A DNA stretch of 13,131 bases, taken from positions 1 to 13,131 of the forward strand of contig NZ_JBAKFX010000078.1 of NCBI RefSeq assembly GCF_037577855.1. Direction: 5' to 3'. A program made the translations under genes and the position numbers. Below, in pieces: positions 1 to 7,702 of this stretch. Position 1 is the first letter of the stretch. The number at the start of each line of letters is the position of its first letter. The notes under the pieces are model-generated. The model had not been told where the DNA came from. It did not search any database and saw nothing but the letters and a program-made list of their open reading frames with translations. The stretch is from Dethiothermospora halolimnae (GTDB taxonomy: Bacteria; Bacillota; Clostridia; Tissierellales; VENL01).

Positions 1-126
1 ATTATTTGATTATGTGAACTGGTATAATAATCACAGGATTCATGGGTCATTAAATTACCTTACCCCTGTGGAATATAGAATGTTAATGTCCGACAAAAAA
101 GTGTCTTAAAAAGGGTTGACAATCCA
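1..126 (+). mobile_element. Right end of an IS3-family insertion sequence (partial)
   Basis: The transposase stop is followed within about 20 bases by AAAAAGGGTTGACAATCCA (108-126). This resembles the right terminal repeats of many Firmicute IS3 elements, which end in a TTGACA-like motif and CA. The exact boundary near 126 is inferred: the left end is outside the window, so the inverted repeat and target duplication cannot be matched. Confidence 0.5.
2..109 (+). CDS. IS3-family transposase, C-terminal end (partial)
   Basis: Only the last 35 codons and the TAA stop are inside the window; the start lies to the left. The readable peptide contains YVNWYNNHRIHGSLNYLTP followed by VEYR. This is the hallmark end of the rve integrase catalytic domain of IS3-family (IS150-like) OrfB transposases, where the WYN..R.H..L...TP..Y pattern closes the DDE domain. 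OrfB normally catalyses cut and joining of the element's ends after fusion to OrfA by frameshifting. The reading frame is intact as far as it can be seen, so nothing shows whether the element is active. It marks the right end of an insertion sequence next to the oxidoreductase gene. Confidence 0.85.
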   Translation, partial: LFDYVNWYNNHRIHGSLNYLTPVEYRMLMSDKKVS

Positions 127-173
127 ACCTTTGCATGAGACAATGATTAATTACTATGCTAAACATAAAAATT

Positions 174-212
174 GCCAGTTTACAATAACTTCAAAAGTCA
201 TTATGAACTGGC
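174..212 (-). terminator. Rho-independent terminator of the oxidoreductase gene
   Basis: On the minus strand, 24 bases after the oxidoreductase stop, a 16-bp stem (GCCAGTTCATAATGAC pairing with GTTATTGTAAACTGGC, one mismatch and two G-U pairs) closes a short loop. It is followed by AATTTTTA. On the plus strand the T-run after the stem is weaker (CTAATTTTA), so it may also stop transcripts leaving the IS element. Confidence 0.75.
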
Positions 213-235
213 CTAATTTTATACCATATTTATAA

Positions 236-1192
236 TTAATCTCTATCTAATAGTTTTTCAATTATAATCTGTGCATTGTATCCGTCTTTAAATGTAATGA
301 CATTCGAAGCTTTACCATCAATTCTTTTACATACTTCATCTATCAATTCCACCAAATGATCATGCTCTTTAAAATCTAGCCTCTCTTTTCTTTTCCCTTT
401 AGATGAAACCCATAACTCTCTCCAATTTTCTAAGGAAATGGTTCCTTCAGTTCCATATAAAGTTAATGCTATATTTTCCTTCATTCCGATATTAGAAAAT
501 CCATTAAGTAGTATGGGTTCCCCACTTGTTAAAGAGGCTCTAGCCATTATTCCTGTCTCACATGACAATGAATCTTTGGGATATTCTATATTAGTATCAA
601 CATCTTTTATTTTTCCAAAAATCATTTGGATTAATTGTACATAATGGGTAAATACTTCCCTCACAAAACCTCCTTGCTCCCTTGTATCAATCCAATTAGT
701 TTTTTGCCAGAACCTTGGCCATTCTTCAAAATATGTATTAAGTTCTATTCTTCTTAACTCACCTATATATTCTTGCTTTAAAAGACTGTTCATCTTTTTA
801 AAAGCTTGAGTATATACCGTTGGAAAGTTCATAGCATGAATTATATTGTTATCTTCTGCTTTTTCATACATTTCTTTTGCTTCATTAATAGAATTAGCCA
901 AAGGCTTTTCACAAATAAAATGCTTATTGCTCTCAATTATATCCATTCCAATTGAATAATGATATTTAGGAGGAACAGCCAGATAAATTATATTAATATC
1001 CTCATTTTTAAGGAGTTCCTTATAGCTATTAACTATTTTTAGATTATATTTATTTGAAATATCCTGAAGCCTATCTTTATTTGTATCATATATTCCCAGT
1101 ATGTTAGCCCTACCGTGTCTATTAAGAGCTTTTATAAATCTTTCTCCTACTATCCCTACACCGATAATTCCTATATTAATTGTTTTATTCAT
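236..1192 (-). CDS. Gfo/Idh/MocA-family NAD(P)-dependent oxidoreductase
   Basis: This is a 318-residue soluble protein of the usual family length. Residues 6-16 (IGIIGVGIVGE) give the GxGxxG dinucleotide-binding loop of an N-terminal Rossmann fold, with an acidic residue (Asp36) at the end of beta-2. The EKP motif at 95-97 carries the conserved lysine, and GGFVREVFTHY (174-184) provides the active-site histidine (His183). Glu179 sits where many members have Asp. Members oxidise or reduce sugars, inositols or related cyclic compounds; the substrate cannot be told here. The ATG is preceded by GAGGAG at good spacing (about 1205-1210). A TATAAT at 1228-1233 on the minus strand could be its -10, though no good -35 is seen. 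It stands alone between an IS end and a broken gene, with its own terminator downstream. Confidence 0.9.
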   Translation of the reverse strand: MNKTINIGIIGVGIVGERFIKALNRHGRANILGIYDTNKDRLQDISNKYNLKIVNSYKELLKNEDINIIYLAVPPKYHYSIGMDIIESNKHFICEKPLANSINEAKEMYEKAEDNNIIHAMNFPTVYTQAFKKMNSLLKQEYIGELRRIELNTYFEEWPRFWQKTNWIDTREQGGFVREVFTHYVQLIQMIFGKIKDVDTNIEYPKDSLSCETGIMARASLTSGEPILLNGFSNIGMKENIALTLYGTEGTISLENWRELWVSSKGKRKERLDFKEHDHLVELIDEVCKRIDGKASNVITFKDGYNAQIIIEKLLDRD

Positions 1193-1291
1193 AATTATTA
1201 TTCACTCCTCTATTTATATACAAACTCATTATATCATGTAATGTTTAAATTATAATACTATTTTATACTATCCATCTCTTTGATATTAGGA

Positions 1292-1357
1292 GTGTCCCAA
1301 TACAATGGGCTAAATTATATTCTACCAACATTATTGTTTATTCTTTGGAAGGGACAC
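1292..1357. repeat. 66-bp segment bounded by GTGTCCC/GGGACAC inverted repeats
   Basis: Seven-base perfect inverted repeats, GTGTCCC at 1292-1298 and GGGACAC at 1351-1357, enclose 52 bases in the gap between two minus-strand genes. The arms are too far apart and the loop too unstructured for a normal terminator. The arrangement could be a remnant of a small mobile element or chance. Confidence 0.3.
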
Positions 1358-1404
1358 AAAAGTAAAAACTTGGATTCAAACTAATTTTACAATTAATATG
1401 TGTT

Positions 1405-2742
1405 TCAAATGATAAGTTTTTTTAGAACATAGGAGAAATATTGCCGTCTTTTATCAATTACCAAACCATCAGCAGAAAACTTATTGTATTCATTATCTGG
1501 ATAATCTTCTATTAATGATTGTAACCAATAAATATCAGCAACTACATGATAAATACGAGTTAACTTTTCAAGCTTTAAATAAATATCTTTAAGTTCATCT
1601 TTTGAAGCATATTCTAACCAATAGTCAAAATATACATCTAACAACTTATACTTCTCCTTCTTAAAATCTTCATTTCTTCTTATTGTATGAAAGAACCCAA
1701 TAACTGTAAAAAAGGGATGAGTATAGTTACTCCATGCCCAATCATATATAATTTGTCCTCTATCTGTATTAACTCGAATATTACCAGGCCTTAGATCTCC
1801 GTGATCGATTGAATATGGAATAATGTCAGGAATTTCTTTACATATATTCTCGTATTCATTAAGTGATCTTTGTAATTTTCCTTTTTCATCTTCTTTGAAT
1901 CTATAATTTGATTTCTTCAGTAAAACATTTCCAATACATGGAATATTTCTAATTACCTTTATAATGGTCGGTGTAGTCATATCATAATATATATTTTTTA
2001 TTTCTTTTCTATCTGTTTTATTAATAACTGACCTTTGAAATTTTGCTATCTTATGTATAGTGTCATATATATAAGATATATTAAAATCTTCTTCTAAGTT
2101 TTTGCCTCCCATATCTTTCATAATATAGGCCATTTTATTATTATTTATTGATACCACATCAACTGATTCAATAAAATTATTTTTTAGTAAATCCTCAAGA
2201 ATTTCAATTTCTTTTATATATCTTGATCCTACAATCTTTAAATAGAAATCCTCTCTATCGGTTTTAATTTGAAATACTGTGGATACATATGCATTTTTAA
2301 TTTGTTTAATTTCTTTTATGTAGTTAACCCCAATATTATACAATACTTCCTCTGTCCAACTTATAAAATTACTAAATCCATTACAGTTTATCCATGGCAT
2401 TGAATGACTTTTATTGTAATCCTTTATAATAGATTTTACAATATACTTTACATTTTCCTCTAAATCATTTACCTTTGTCCAATTTTGAGTATCGATATTT
2501 TTATTACTTTCCCCTGTTTCTGGTTCTACAACAAAATAAATGTCTTTAACACTATCGGAGTCAATAGAGTATCGTCTAAATATTTTTATGCCATATTGAT
2601 CTTAAAACCATACATTATAATCATCTGAATTTTGAAACCCCACATCATTTCTAACTAACTCTTTATAAGCAGGCAAGTTTCCTTTTATGGTATAAACTTT
2701 ACTTAGTGTTTTATCTAACATAATAAAAAATAATTTTTTCAA
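1405..2742 (-). pseudogene. APH/choline-kinase-fold phosphotransferase, broken by an in-frame TAA
   Basis: One minus-strand frame of 446 codons is open from a TTG at 2740-2742 to the TGA at 1405, except for a TAA at 2602-2604 (codon 47). The TTG has AGAGGGGGA four bases upstream, whereas the ATG at 2400 that would start the intact 331-codon part has no Shine-Dalgarno. The peptide around the stop reads DDYNVWF-stop-DQYGIKIF and is equally gene-like on both sides. The C-terminal part carries the kinase-like core: a YLKIV lysine (near codon 169), the Brenner motif HGDLRPGN (about 314-321) and the metal-binding IIYDW aspartate (about 334). The family phosphorylates small hydroxylated molecules such as aminoglycosides, choline or sugars; the substrate is unknown. 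All catalytic residues lie after the stop, so a restarted product could still fold, but the missing start signal argues against it. A sequencing error is the other explanation. The GNAT gene lies 68 bases upstream on the same strand. Confidence 0.75.
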
Positions 2743-2746
2743 TATT

Positions 2747-2755
2747 TCCCCCTCT
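2747..2755 (-). promoter_or_regulatory. Ribosome binding site fixing a TTG start for the phosphotransferase gene
   Basis: On the minus strand AGAGGGGGA lies four bases before the TTG at 2742. It is too far (about 25 bases) from the next in-frame ATG at 2721. This supports the upstream TTG as the original start, giving LKKLFFIMLDKTLSK at the N-terminus. Confidence 0.6.
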
Positions 2756-2810
2756 TTCTTATCCTTTTAATGTGTCAATAGTATTTTGGGAATTTTTCAA
2801 AGCCCCTATT

Positions 2811-3374
2811 CTACACTCCACTAATTTTATTGCTAAAATTAAAAACTTTATTATATCCAAAATGGGGAAGTTCTTTATCTTCTTCTATAAAATTATCCTT
2901 TGTATAATTAAATAATGTTTTATGCCAGAAATTAATTGTGTTTAAATTACTATCCGATTTAGTAGTAAATAGCATCCATTTCCCTTTAAATTGATTAAAT
3001 ATTTCTGCTACAGCGTATTCACCTATCCCCTTTCCTCTAAAGGGTCTTAGTATGAATAATTCATTTAGCATAAATTGGCTATCATCCACAAGATAGGGTG
3101 CTGTTGATACTAATGCAAATCCGGCTGGTATTTCATTAACTATAATTAAATATGGATAAAGAATATCTTCTTTCTCCCACCATATATCAAAGACAGGTAT
3201 CTGCTGCTCTAAAGTTTGATATTTATCCTCTTCTTCAAAAACCCCAAACTTATTTGGCAATTCATTTCTTACTTCTGCTAAATCATGTAGGTATAATGGG
3301 TACATATTATTAATAATAAATTTATTTTTATATTTACATAATTGAACTGAAATTTTTAACTGATTTAAACTCAT
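2811..3374 (-). CDS. GNAT-family N-acetyltransferase
   Basis: This is a 187-residue cytoplasmic protein with the GNAT fold, which transfers an acetyl group from acetyl-CoA to an amine. The acetyl-CoA pyrophosphate-binding motif A is clear at 107-120: LFILRPFRGKGIGE, with the R-x-x-G-x-G pattern at Arg113, Gly116 and Gly118. The NTINFWHKTLF stretch at 145-155 is the usual motif B. The YLHDLAEVRNELP segment (28-40) and overall size resemble the poorly characterised 'predicted acetyltransferase' group (COG5628-like); the acceptor is unknown. The ATG is preceded by AGGGGGA at about 3385-3391. The gene is followed after 68 bases by the broken phosphotransferase in the same direction. The two may once have formed a small modification operon, which is inference from spacing only. 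Confidence 0.88.
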   Translation of the reverse strand: MSLNQLKISVQLCKYKNKFIINNMYPLYLHDLAEVRNELPNKFGVFEEEDKYQTLEQQIPVFDIWWEKEDILYPYLIIVNEIPAGFALVSTAPYLVDDSQFMLNELFILRPFRGKGIGEYAVAEIFNQFKGKWMLFTTKSDSNLNTINFWHKTLFNYTKDNFIEEDKELPHFGYNKVFNFSNKISGV

Positions 3375-3671
3375 GTTTTTAATTCCCCCTAGATTTCTAT
3401 TAGTGTCTTAGTTAAAAGTGTGTAAAAAAGGATACCTCAACATCTTCTTAACGTTAATAAAATATTCTAAAATACCTTTATATCTACTACTTGATTGATT
3501 TCTACATTTCTTATAAATTTCCTTTATATTTCAATAAGTTATCTATTTGCTTTGAAATATTTCTCCCTTTCTTCTTCCAATTTATCTAATAACATTTTAA
3601 ATTCACTATAATAATAATTTATGTTAATATAGTTTATAGAATCAAAACAATAATAAAATTAAGGAGAAGTT
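3375..3671. other. Divergent intergenic region between the GNAT gene and the sensor kinase
   Basis: This 297-base gap holds the Shine-Dalgarno of the GNAT gene at its left and the kinase promoter and Shine-Dalgarno at its right. In between, the minus strand contains a short gene-like stretch (about 3542-3595) reading MLLDKLEEEREKYFKANR then stop. It has no Shine-Dalgarno and an upstream in-frame stop. A 9-bp inverted repeat, ATATTTCAA (3526-3534) and TTGAAATAT (3552-3560), overlaps this area and could be a regulator site or chance. No RNA gene or riboswitch is recognised. Confidence 0.4.
3602..3630 (+). promoter_or_regulatory. Candidate promoter of the two-component operon
   Basis: TTCACT (3602-3607) and TAATAT (3625-3630) are separated by 17 bases. 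A TG at 3622-3623 makes an extended -10 (TGT-TAATAT). Each hexamer matches the SigA consensus at four of six positions. Transcription would start near 3637, giving a leader of about 35 bases. Confidence 0.45.
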
Positions 3672-4856
3672 ATGTGGGATAAAAATTTACTTGTTTTTAT
3701 AAGATATTTTTTAATATTTATGATAGTGGTAGGTATAATTACAAATGAAATAAATATAGCCACGTCCATGATAATATTTATACTTATTTTTATAATAAAC
3801 AACCAAATAAGATTTTTTTCACTCAATAAAAAACTTTATAAAGCTATATCTTTTATACTAGAGCTTATATTTATATATATAGCTTATAAATGGATAGGTG
3901 GTTACTTTATTACATACCTTATTTTAGCTGCCATGGATAGTACCATAATATTTGAAGGGACATTAAGACATATATTAAACATAACAATTATTATACAAAG
4001 TATCCTCTTTACTGCAAATGAAAACTTAGAGTTTAAATTTATAAATATATCTTTACTGATTCTTATAATTTCCATATTATATTTAATTAAAGATGAAAGT
4101 TATAAAAAAATAAAAGCACAAAGACTTTATGATAGACTTAGATTATCAGAGGAAAAACTAAAAAAAGCCAATAAAGATTTAGAGATGTATGCTAGTTCTA
4201 TTGAAGAATTAACCCTATTAAGGGAAAGGAATAGACTCTCTAGAGAAATACATGACAGTGTAGGACATGCATTATCAGCAATAGTGGTTCAATTAGGAGC
4301 CGTTGAAAGAACCGTAGAAAAAGACCCCCAAGCTTCAAAAGAAATAATAAAGGCACTTAGAAAATTTACACAAAATAGTTTAAATGAAGTTAGAATGTCT
4401 GTCAGAAAGATAAAACCTAAAGAATTTGAAGATTATGAAGGCATCTTAATGATAGAAGAACTTGTAAAGAACTTTGAAAAAATCACGGGAGTCGATGTTA
4501 GACTATCCTTTACAAAGAAAAAATGGCCTTTAAGCTCTGATCAATCCTTTATCCTATACAGAATAATTCAAGAATTTTTATCTAATAGCATTAGACATGG
4601 TAAAGCTACATTGATTGAAATTTTTATGTCCTTTAATAACTATAAAGTAACAGTTACACTAAAGGATAATGGTGTAGGGGCTGAAAATGTAATAGAAGGT
4701 ATGGGACTTAAGAATATGAGGGAAAGAATAACAGAAATAGGGGGTAACTTTGACTATATAACAAAATCTAAAGAAGGTTTTATAGTAAAGGTAGAATTAA
4801 ATAAAGTGGAAAAACTTAAAATCCACTCACAGGAGGAAAGTCATGGAAAATATTAA
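3672..4856 (+). CDS. Sensor histidine kinase, NarL/DesK type (HisKA_3)
   Basis: This is a 394-residue membrane kinase. The first 140 residues form about five or six hydrophobic segments with almost no extracytoplasmic domain, typical of intramembrane-sensing kinases that watch the membrane itself. A coiled-coil linker (about 143-190) leads into the HisKA_3 dimerisation domain, RLSREIHDSVGHAL, with phospho-acceptor His194. The HATPase domain has an N-box (EFLSNSIRHG, Asn305), a G1 box (KDNGVG, 331-336) and a G2 box (GMGLKNMRERI, from 343). All catalytic motifs are intact. The ATG follows AAGGAGA by four bases. The stop overlaps the response regulator gene by 14 bases, so the two are translationally coupled. 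Family and context suggest the B. subtilis LnrJ (YfiJ) type, controlling the adjacent ABC exporter; the signal is not known. Confidence 0.93.
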   Translation: MWDKNLLVFIRYFLIFMIVVGIITNEINIATSMIIFILIFIINNQIRFFSLNKKLYKAISFILELIFIYIAYKWIGGYFITYLILAAMDSTIIFEGTLRHILNITIIIQSILFTANENLEFKFINISLLILIISILYLIKDESYKKIKAQRLYDRLRLSEEKLKKANKDLEMYASSIEELTLLRERNRLSREIHDSVGHALSAIVVQLGAVERTVEKDPQASKEIIKALRKFTQNSLNEVRMSVRKIKPKEFEDYEGILMIEELVKNFEKITGVDVRLSFTKKKWPLSSDQSFILYRIIQEFLSNSIRHGKATLIEIFMSFNNYKVTVTLKDNGVGAENVIEGMGLKNMRERITEIGGNFDYITKSKEGFIVKVELNKVEKLKIHSQEESHGKY

Positions 4857-5499
4857 GGTTATGGTAGTAGATGATGAAAAACTTATCCGAAGTGGTATGA
4901 CTATGATACTTAATACCTATGATGATATTGAAGTTATAAGTACTGCATCTAATGGTGAAGAAGCACTAATGGAATGTCGGAAAAATCAACCGGATGTTAT
5001 TCTTATGGATATTAGAATGCCAAAATGGGATGGAGTTATTGGTACCAAACTGATTAAAAATGAGTTTGAAAATATTAAAATTTTAATATTAACTACCTTT
5101 GATGATATGGAATATATACATAATGCCCTAAAAAATGGTGCTTCTGGATATCTTCTTAAGGATAGTGATTATGATTTGATATACGAAGGGATAAAGGGAT
5201 GTTTTAAAGGAAACATAATAATAAATCCTAAGGTAGCTTCAAAAATTATTAATGAAAATGTGGATTATAGTAAAAAAATGGCTATAGACCAGATAAAGAG
5301 TAATAATAATTTAAATGATAATGAAATAACTATTATAAAAGAGGTTGCCAACGGATTGAATAATAAGGAGATTAGTGAGAGACTATTTTTATCAGAGGGA
5401 ACTATTAAAAATAAAATCAGTAATATACTATCTAAACTCTCCCTTAGGGACAGAACCCAGTTAACAATATTTGCTTTTAAAAATAACATAGTAGAGTGA
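4843..5499 (+). CDS. Response regulator, NarL/LuxR family
   Basis: This 218-residue protein has a receiver domain (1-120) and a LuxR-type helix-turn-helix (about 157-215). The acidic pair Asp10-Asp11, the phospho-acceptor Asp56 (ILMDIRMP), a threonine at 84/85 and Lys106 (LLKDS) are all present, so phosphorylation by the overlapping kinase gene is expected. The C-terminal segment LNDNEITIIKEVANGLNNKE followed by IS-RLFLSEGTIKNKISNIL is the DNA-binding four-helix GerE fold. AGGAGGA (about 4831-4837) precedes the ATG and lies within the kinase coding region. By analogy with LnrK (YfiK), the likely target is the ABC operon starting 96 bases downstream; no binding site is proven. A weak hairpin with a T-run follows the stop. 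Confidence 0.93.
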   Translation: MENIKVMVVDDEKLIRSGMTMILNTYDDIEVISTASNGEEALMECRKNQPDVILMDIRMPKWDGVIGTKLIKNEFENIKILILTTFDDMEYIHNALKNGASGYLLKDSDYDLIYEGIKGCFKGNIIINPKVASKIINENVDYSKKMAIDQIKSNNNLNDNEITIIKEVANGLNNKEISERLFLSEGTIKNKISNILSKLSLRDRTQLTIFAFKNNIVE

Positions 5500-5523
5500 A
5501 AAATTACTTAAGTCACTTTTTTT
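5495..5523 (+). terminator. Weak candidate terminator after the response regulator
   Basis: AGTGA (5495-5499, including the stop codon) can pair with TCACT (5513-5517), followed by seven T's. The stem is only 5 bp with a 13-base loop, so on its own it would be inefficient. The much stronger hairpin downstream may be the real stop signal. Confidence 0.35.
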
Positions 5524-5540
5524 ATTACAAATAGTACTAG

Positions 5541-5595
5541 AAAAACCTCCAATCTTTTTTTAAAATATAATTAGAAAAGAGATTGGAGGTTTTTT
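5541..5595 (+). promoter_or_regulatory. Terminator-like hairpin that ends at the ABC start codon and hides its Shine-Dalgarno
   Basis: A perfect 15-bp inverted repeat, AAAAACCTCCAATCT (5541-5555) and AGATTGGAGGTTTTT (5580-5594), can extend inward by A-T and G-U pairs to about 21 bp around a loop of about 12 bases. The right arm runs into TTTTT directly before the ATG at 5596, as in an intrinsic terminator. The Shine-Dalgarno GGAGG (5585-5589) is paired with CCTCC (5546-5550). Read-through RNA from the two-component genes would therefore be terminated or left untranslatable. A TATAAT at 5566-5571 in the loop could start RNA near 5578, which lacks the left arm and leaves the site open. No good -35 accompanies it. 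A protein operator using the same repeat is also possible. Confidence 0.65.
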
Positions 5596-6534
5596 ATGAG
5601 TAATATAACAGTAAAAAATGTAACTAAAAGATTTGATGATAAACTAGTTTTAGATAATATCTCCTTTACAATAAATAAAGGGGATATATTTGGATTAATA
5701 GGCCCAAATGGAGCAGGAAAATCAACGTTAATAAATATAATCACTGGGTTATTTAAAGGAGATAGCGGAGAAGTTACCATAGGTGGCTATTCTATTTTAA
5801 AGGATCCAATAAAAGCAAAAAAACTTATAGGATTAGTTCCCCAAGAGTTAGCCCTAATGGAGGAACTATCTGCATATGATAATCTACAATACTTTGGAGC
5901 TTTCTATGGCTTAGGTGGGAAGGCTCTAAAGGAAGGAATTAAGAAGGCCCTATCAGTTACAGGTTTAACTGAAAAGAAAAAGTTAAAGGTAAAAAAATTC
6001 TCAGGGGGAATGAAGAGACGATTAAATTTAGCAGTATCAATAATGCATAGGCCCAAAATACTTATACTAGATGAACCTACAGTAGGGGTAGATCCCCAGT
6101 CTAGAAATTATATATTTGAATTTATAAAAAAAATAAATAAAGAAAATGATACAACAGTTCTATACACCTCCCACTATATGGAGGAAGTTGAGCAGCTTTG
6201 TAATAATATATTTATATTAGATGAAGGAAAAGAAATTACCTCGGGTTCTAAGTCAGATATTAAATCTATGGCTAATATCCATGGAACTGTTAAATTAGTT
6301 ATTGAAAACCCTGATGATGAATTTCTTTTAAAATTAGGCAATCTTAAAGGGGTTAAGGATTCCTTTGTTGAAAATAATGGGTTTTCCATATATATTGATG
6401 AAAAAACTTTTAACTTAGAAGACCTGTTTATATTGTTAGCTAAGGAGCATAAAAAAGTTAAGAGATTTAATGTAAAAGAAGCATCGTTAGAAGAAGTATT
6501 CTTGGCCCTTACTGGGAAAAACTTAAGGGATTAG
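5596..6534 (+). CDS. ABC transporter ATP-binding subunit (LnrL/YfiL-like exporter)
   Basis: This 312-residue cytoplasmic ATPase powers the two membrane subunits encoded next. The nucleotide-binding domain fills about 1-215: Walker A GPNGAGKST (36-44), Q-loop Gln83, ABC signature FSGGMKRR (135-142), Walker B ILILDEP (155-161), D-loop and switch histidine His193. The rest, about 216-312, is the C-terminal extension common in the DrrA/CcmA class of drug and antibiotic exporters. All motifs are intact. The start is set by GGAGG six bases upstream, although this site sits inside a hairpin. The stop overlaps the Shine-Dalgarno of the next gene, with a 10-base gap. With the kinase/regulator pair upstream and two permeases downstream, the layout equals the LnrJK-LnrLMN system; the exported compound is unknown. 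Confidence 0.93.
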   Translation: MSNITVKNVTKRFDDKLVLDNISFTINKGDIFGLIGPNGAGKSTLINIITGLFKGDSGEVTIGGYSILKDPIKAKKLIGLVPQELALMEELSAYDNLQYFGAFYGLGGKALKEGIKKALSVTGLTEKKKLKVKKFSGGMKRRLNLAVSIMHRPKILILDEPTVGVDPQSRNYIFEFIKKINKENDTTVLYTSHYMEEVEQLCNNIFILDEGKEITSGSKSDIKSMANIHGTVKLVIENPDDEFLLKLGNLKGVKDSFVENNGFSIYIDEKTFNLEDLFILLAKEHKKVKRFNVKEASLEEVFLALTGKNLRD

Positions 6535-6544
6535 GAGGAGAATT

Positions 6545-7702
6545 ATGAGAGTAAAAGCTACTATAAAAACAAGTCTAAAAGGAATACTATCCCAATGGAA
6601 ACAAGTAGTATTAATGTTTGCTATATTCCCCTTAATAATATCCTTTTTCTTTGGCAGCGCCCAAAAAGATTCCTTTAAACCAGATGTAAATAGGGACAGA
6701 ATTAATATTGAAATTGAAGATAGGGATAATAGTGAACTATCTAAAACTTTTATAGGCCTTTTTAAAACAAAAGGATTAAAAGAAATTTTTAATGTCACAG
6801 AAGAAGGCAACTATATAATAACTATTCCGAAAAATTATGAAAAGGATATAAAAAATCTAAAAAAGACAACTATAGAGGTTGAAGAAAAAGAAAGAGTATC
6901 AATGGCAAACGAACTGATCATAAAGAATGTTATAAAAGAATACGGAAAAAAACTAACGGAAAACAGGATAATATTAAATAGAATTAACACCTTAAATATA
7001 GAAGATAAAGAGACACTATTTAGTGAAGTTATCAACAATATAGATAATAATTTATCTACTACTAGTCTAAGGGAAAATATAATTAAAGGGGAAATGGTTT
7101 TAACAGCCTTTGAAAGCAAAGCTGCAAATATGATGGCCCTTATGATATTTACCATTATCATGGGTTGTATAGCAGGCCATGACCTGGATAAGAAAAATGG
7201 TACTAATAAAAGACTAATGTCCACTCCCATGACAAAATTAAATTTTTTCAATTTAGATTTAGTAGTATTTTTTATAGCAAGCTTTATATATGGATTGGTG
7301 TATATTTTAGCCTTTAGAGTGACAGGTTTAGCCTTTAAGGAAATAAATCCATTAAATATAATACTAATATTAATAACCCAAAGTTTATTGGTAACAACTA
7401 TCTCCGGGGCCATTATAGCTTACTTTGGTAAAAAAATTGCCAATGGTGTAGTTATGGCATTAATGTATGTGGAAATCATATGTGGTGGTACTTTTATCCC
7501 TCTAAAGGATATAAGTAATAATGTACTTCTTACTATATCGAAATATTCACCGGGAAATATTATCTCCAGAGTCTATACAAACGGTATATTATTTAATTCC
7601 TTTGAAGCCATAAGGAAATATTTAATTATAATGATACTAACCTCCATTATACTGTATCTAATAAGCATAATAAAAGTGAAAATAAGATGGGAGGTCCAAT
7701 AA
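6545..7702 (+). CDS. ABC-2 type membrane subunit, first of pair (LnrM/YfiM-like)
   Basis: This is a 385-residue integral membrane protein with the ABC-2 exporter layout: one N-terminal helix (about 21-38), a long hydrophilic extracytoplasmic region (about 40-190) and five C-terminal helices (about 195-211, 236-257, 270-293, 300-320 and 359-377). The stretch GHDLDKKNGTNKRLMSTPMT (211-230), with its cytoplasmic basic residues before the second core helix, is typical of ABC2_membrane_3 permeases. It would form the translocation path with the following subunit and the upstream ATPase. AGGAGGA lies at 6534-6540. The last base of its stop codon is the first base of the next gene's ATG. Confidence 0.88.
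   Translation: MRVKATIKTSLKGILSQWKQVVLMFAIFPLIISFFFGSAQKDSFKPDVNRDRINIEIEDRDNSELSKTFIGLFKTKGLKEIFNVTEEGNYIITIPKNYEKDIKNLKKTTIEVEEKERVSMANELIIKNVIKEYGKKLTENRIILNRINTLNIEDKETLFSEVINNIDNNLSTTSLRENIIKGEMVLTAFESKAANMMALMIFTIIMGCIAGHDLDKKNGTNKRLMSTPMTKLNFFNLDLVVFFIASFIYGLVYILAFRVTGLAFKEINPLNIILILITQSLLVTTISGAIIAYFGKKIANGVVMALMYVEIICGGTFIPLKDISNNVLLTISKYSPGNIISRVYTNGILFNSFEAIRKYLIIMILTSIILYLISIIKVKIRWEVQ
7689..7695 (+). promoter_or_regulatory. Ribosome binding site deciding the start of the second permease
   Basis: GGGAGGT lies six bases before the ATG at 7702. The in-frame ATG at 7687 overlaps this site and has no Shine-Dalgarno of its own, so the later ATG is the probable start. Confidence 0.8.

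Noticed and set aside
6835..7413. 192-codon minus-strand open frame inside the first permease gene
   Set aside because: It is antisense to a clear membrane-protein gene, lacks a ribosome site, and its hydrophobic composition is explained by the complement of AT-rich codons.
7687..7701. Upstream ATG adding MGGPI to the second permease
   Set aside because: It overlaps the GGGAGGT ribosome site, has none of its own, and the ATG at 7702 is perfectly spaced and coupled to the previous stop.
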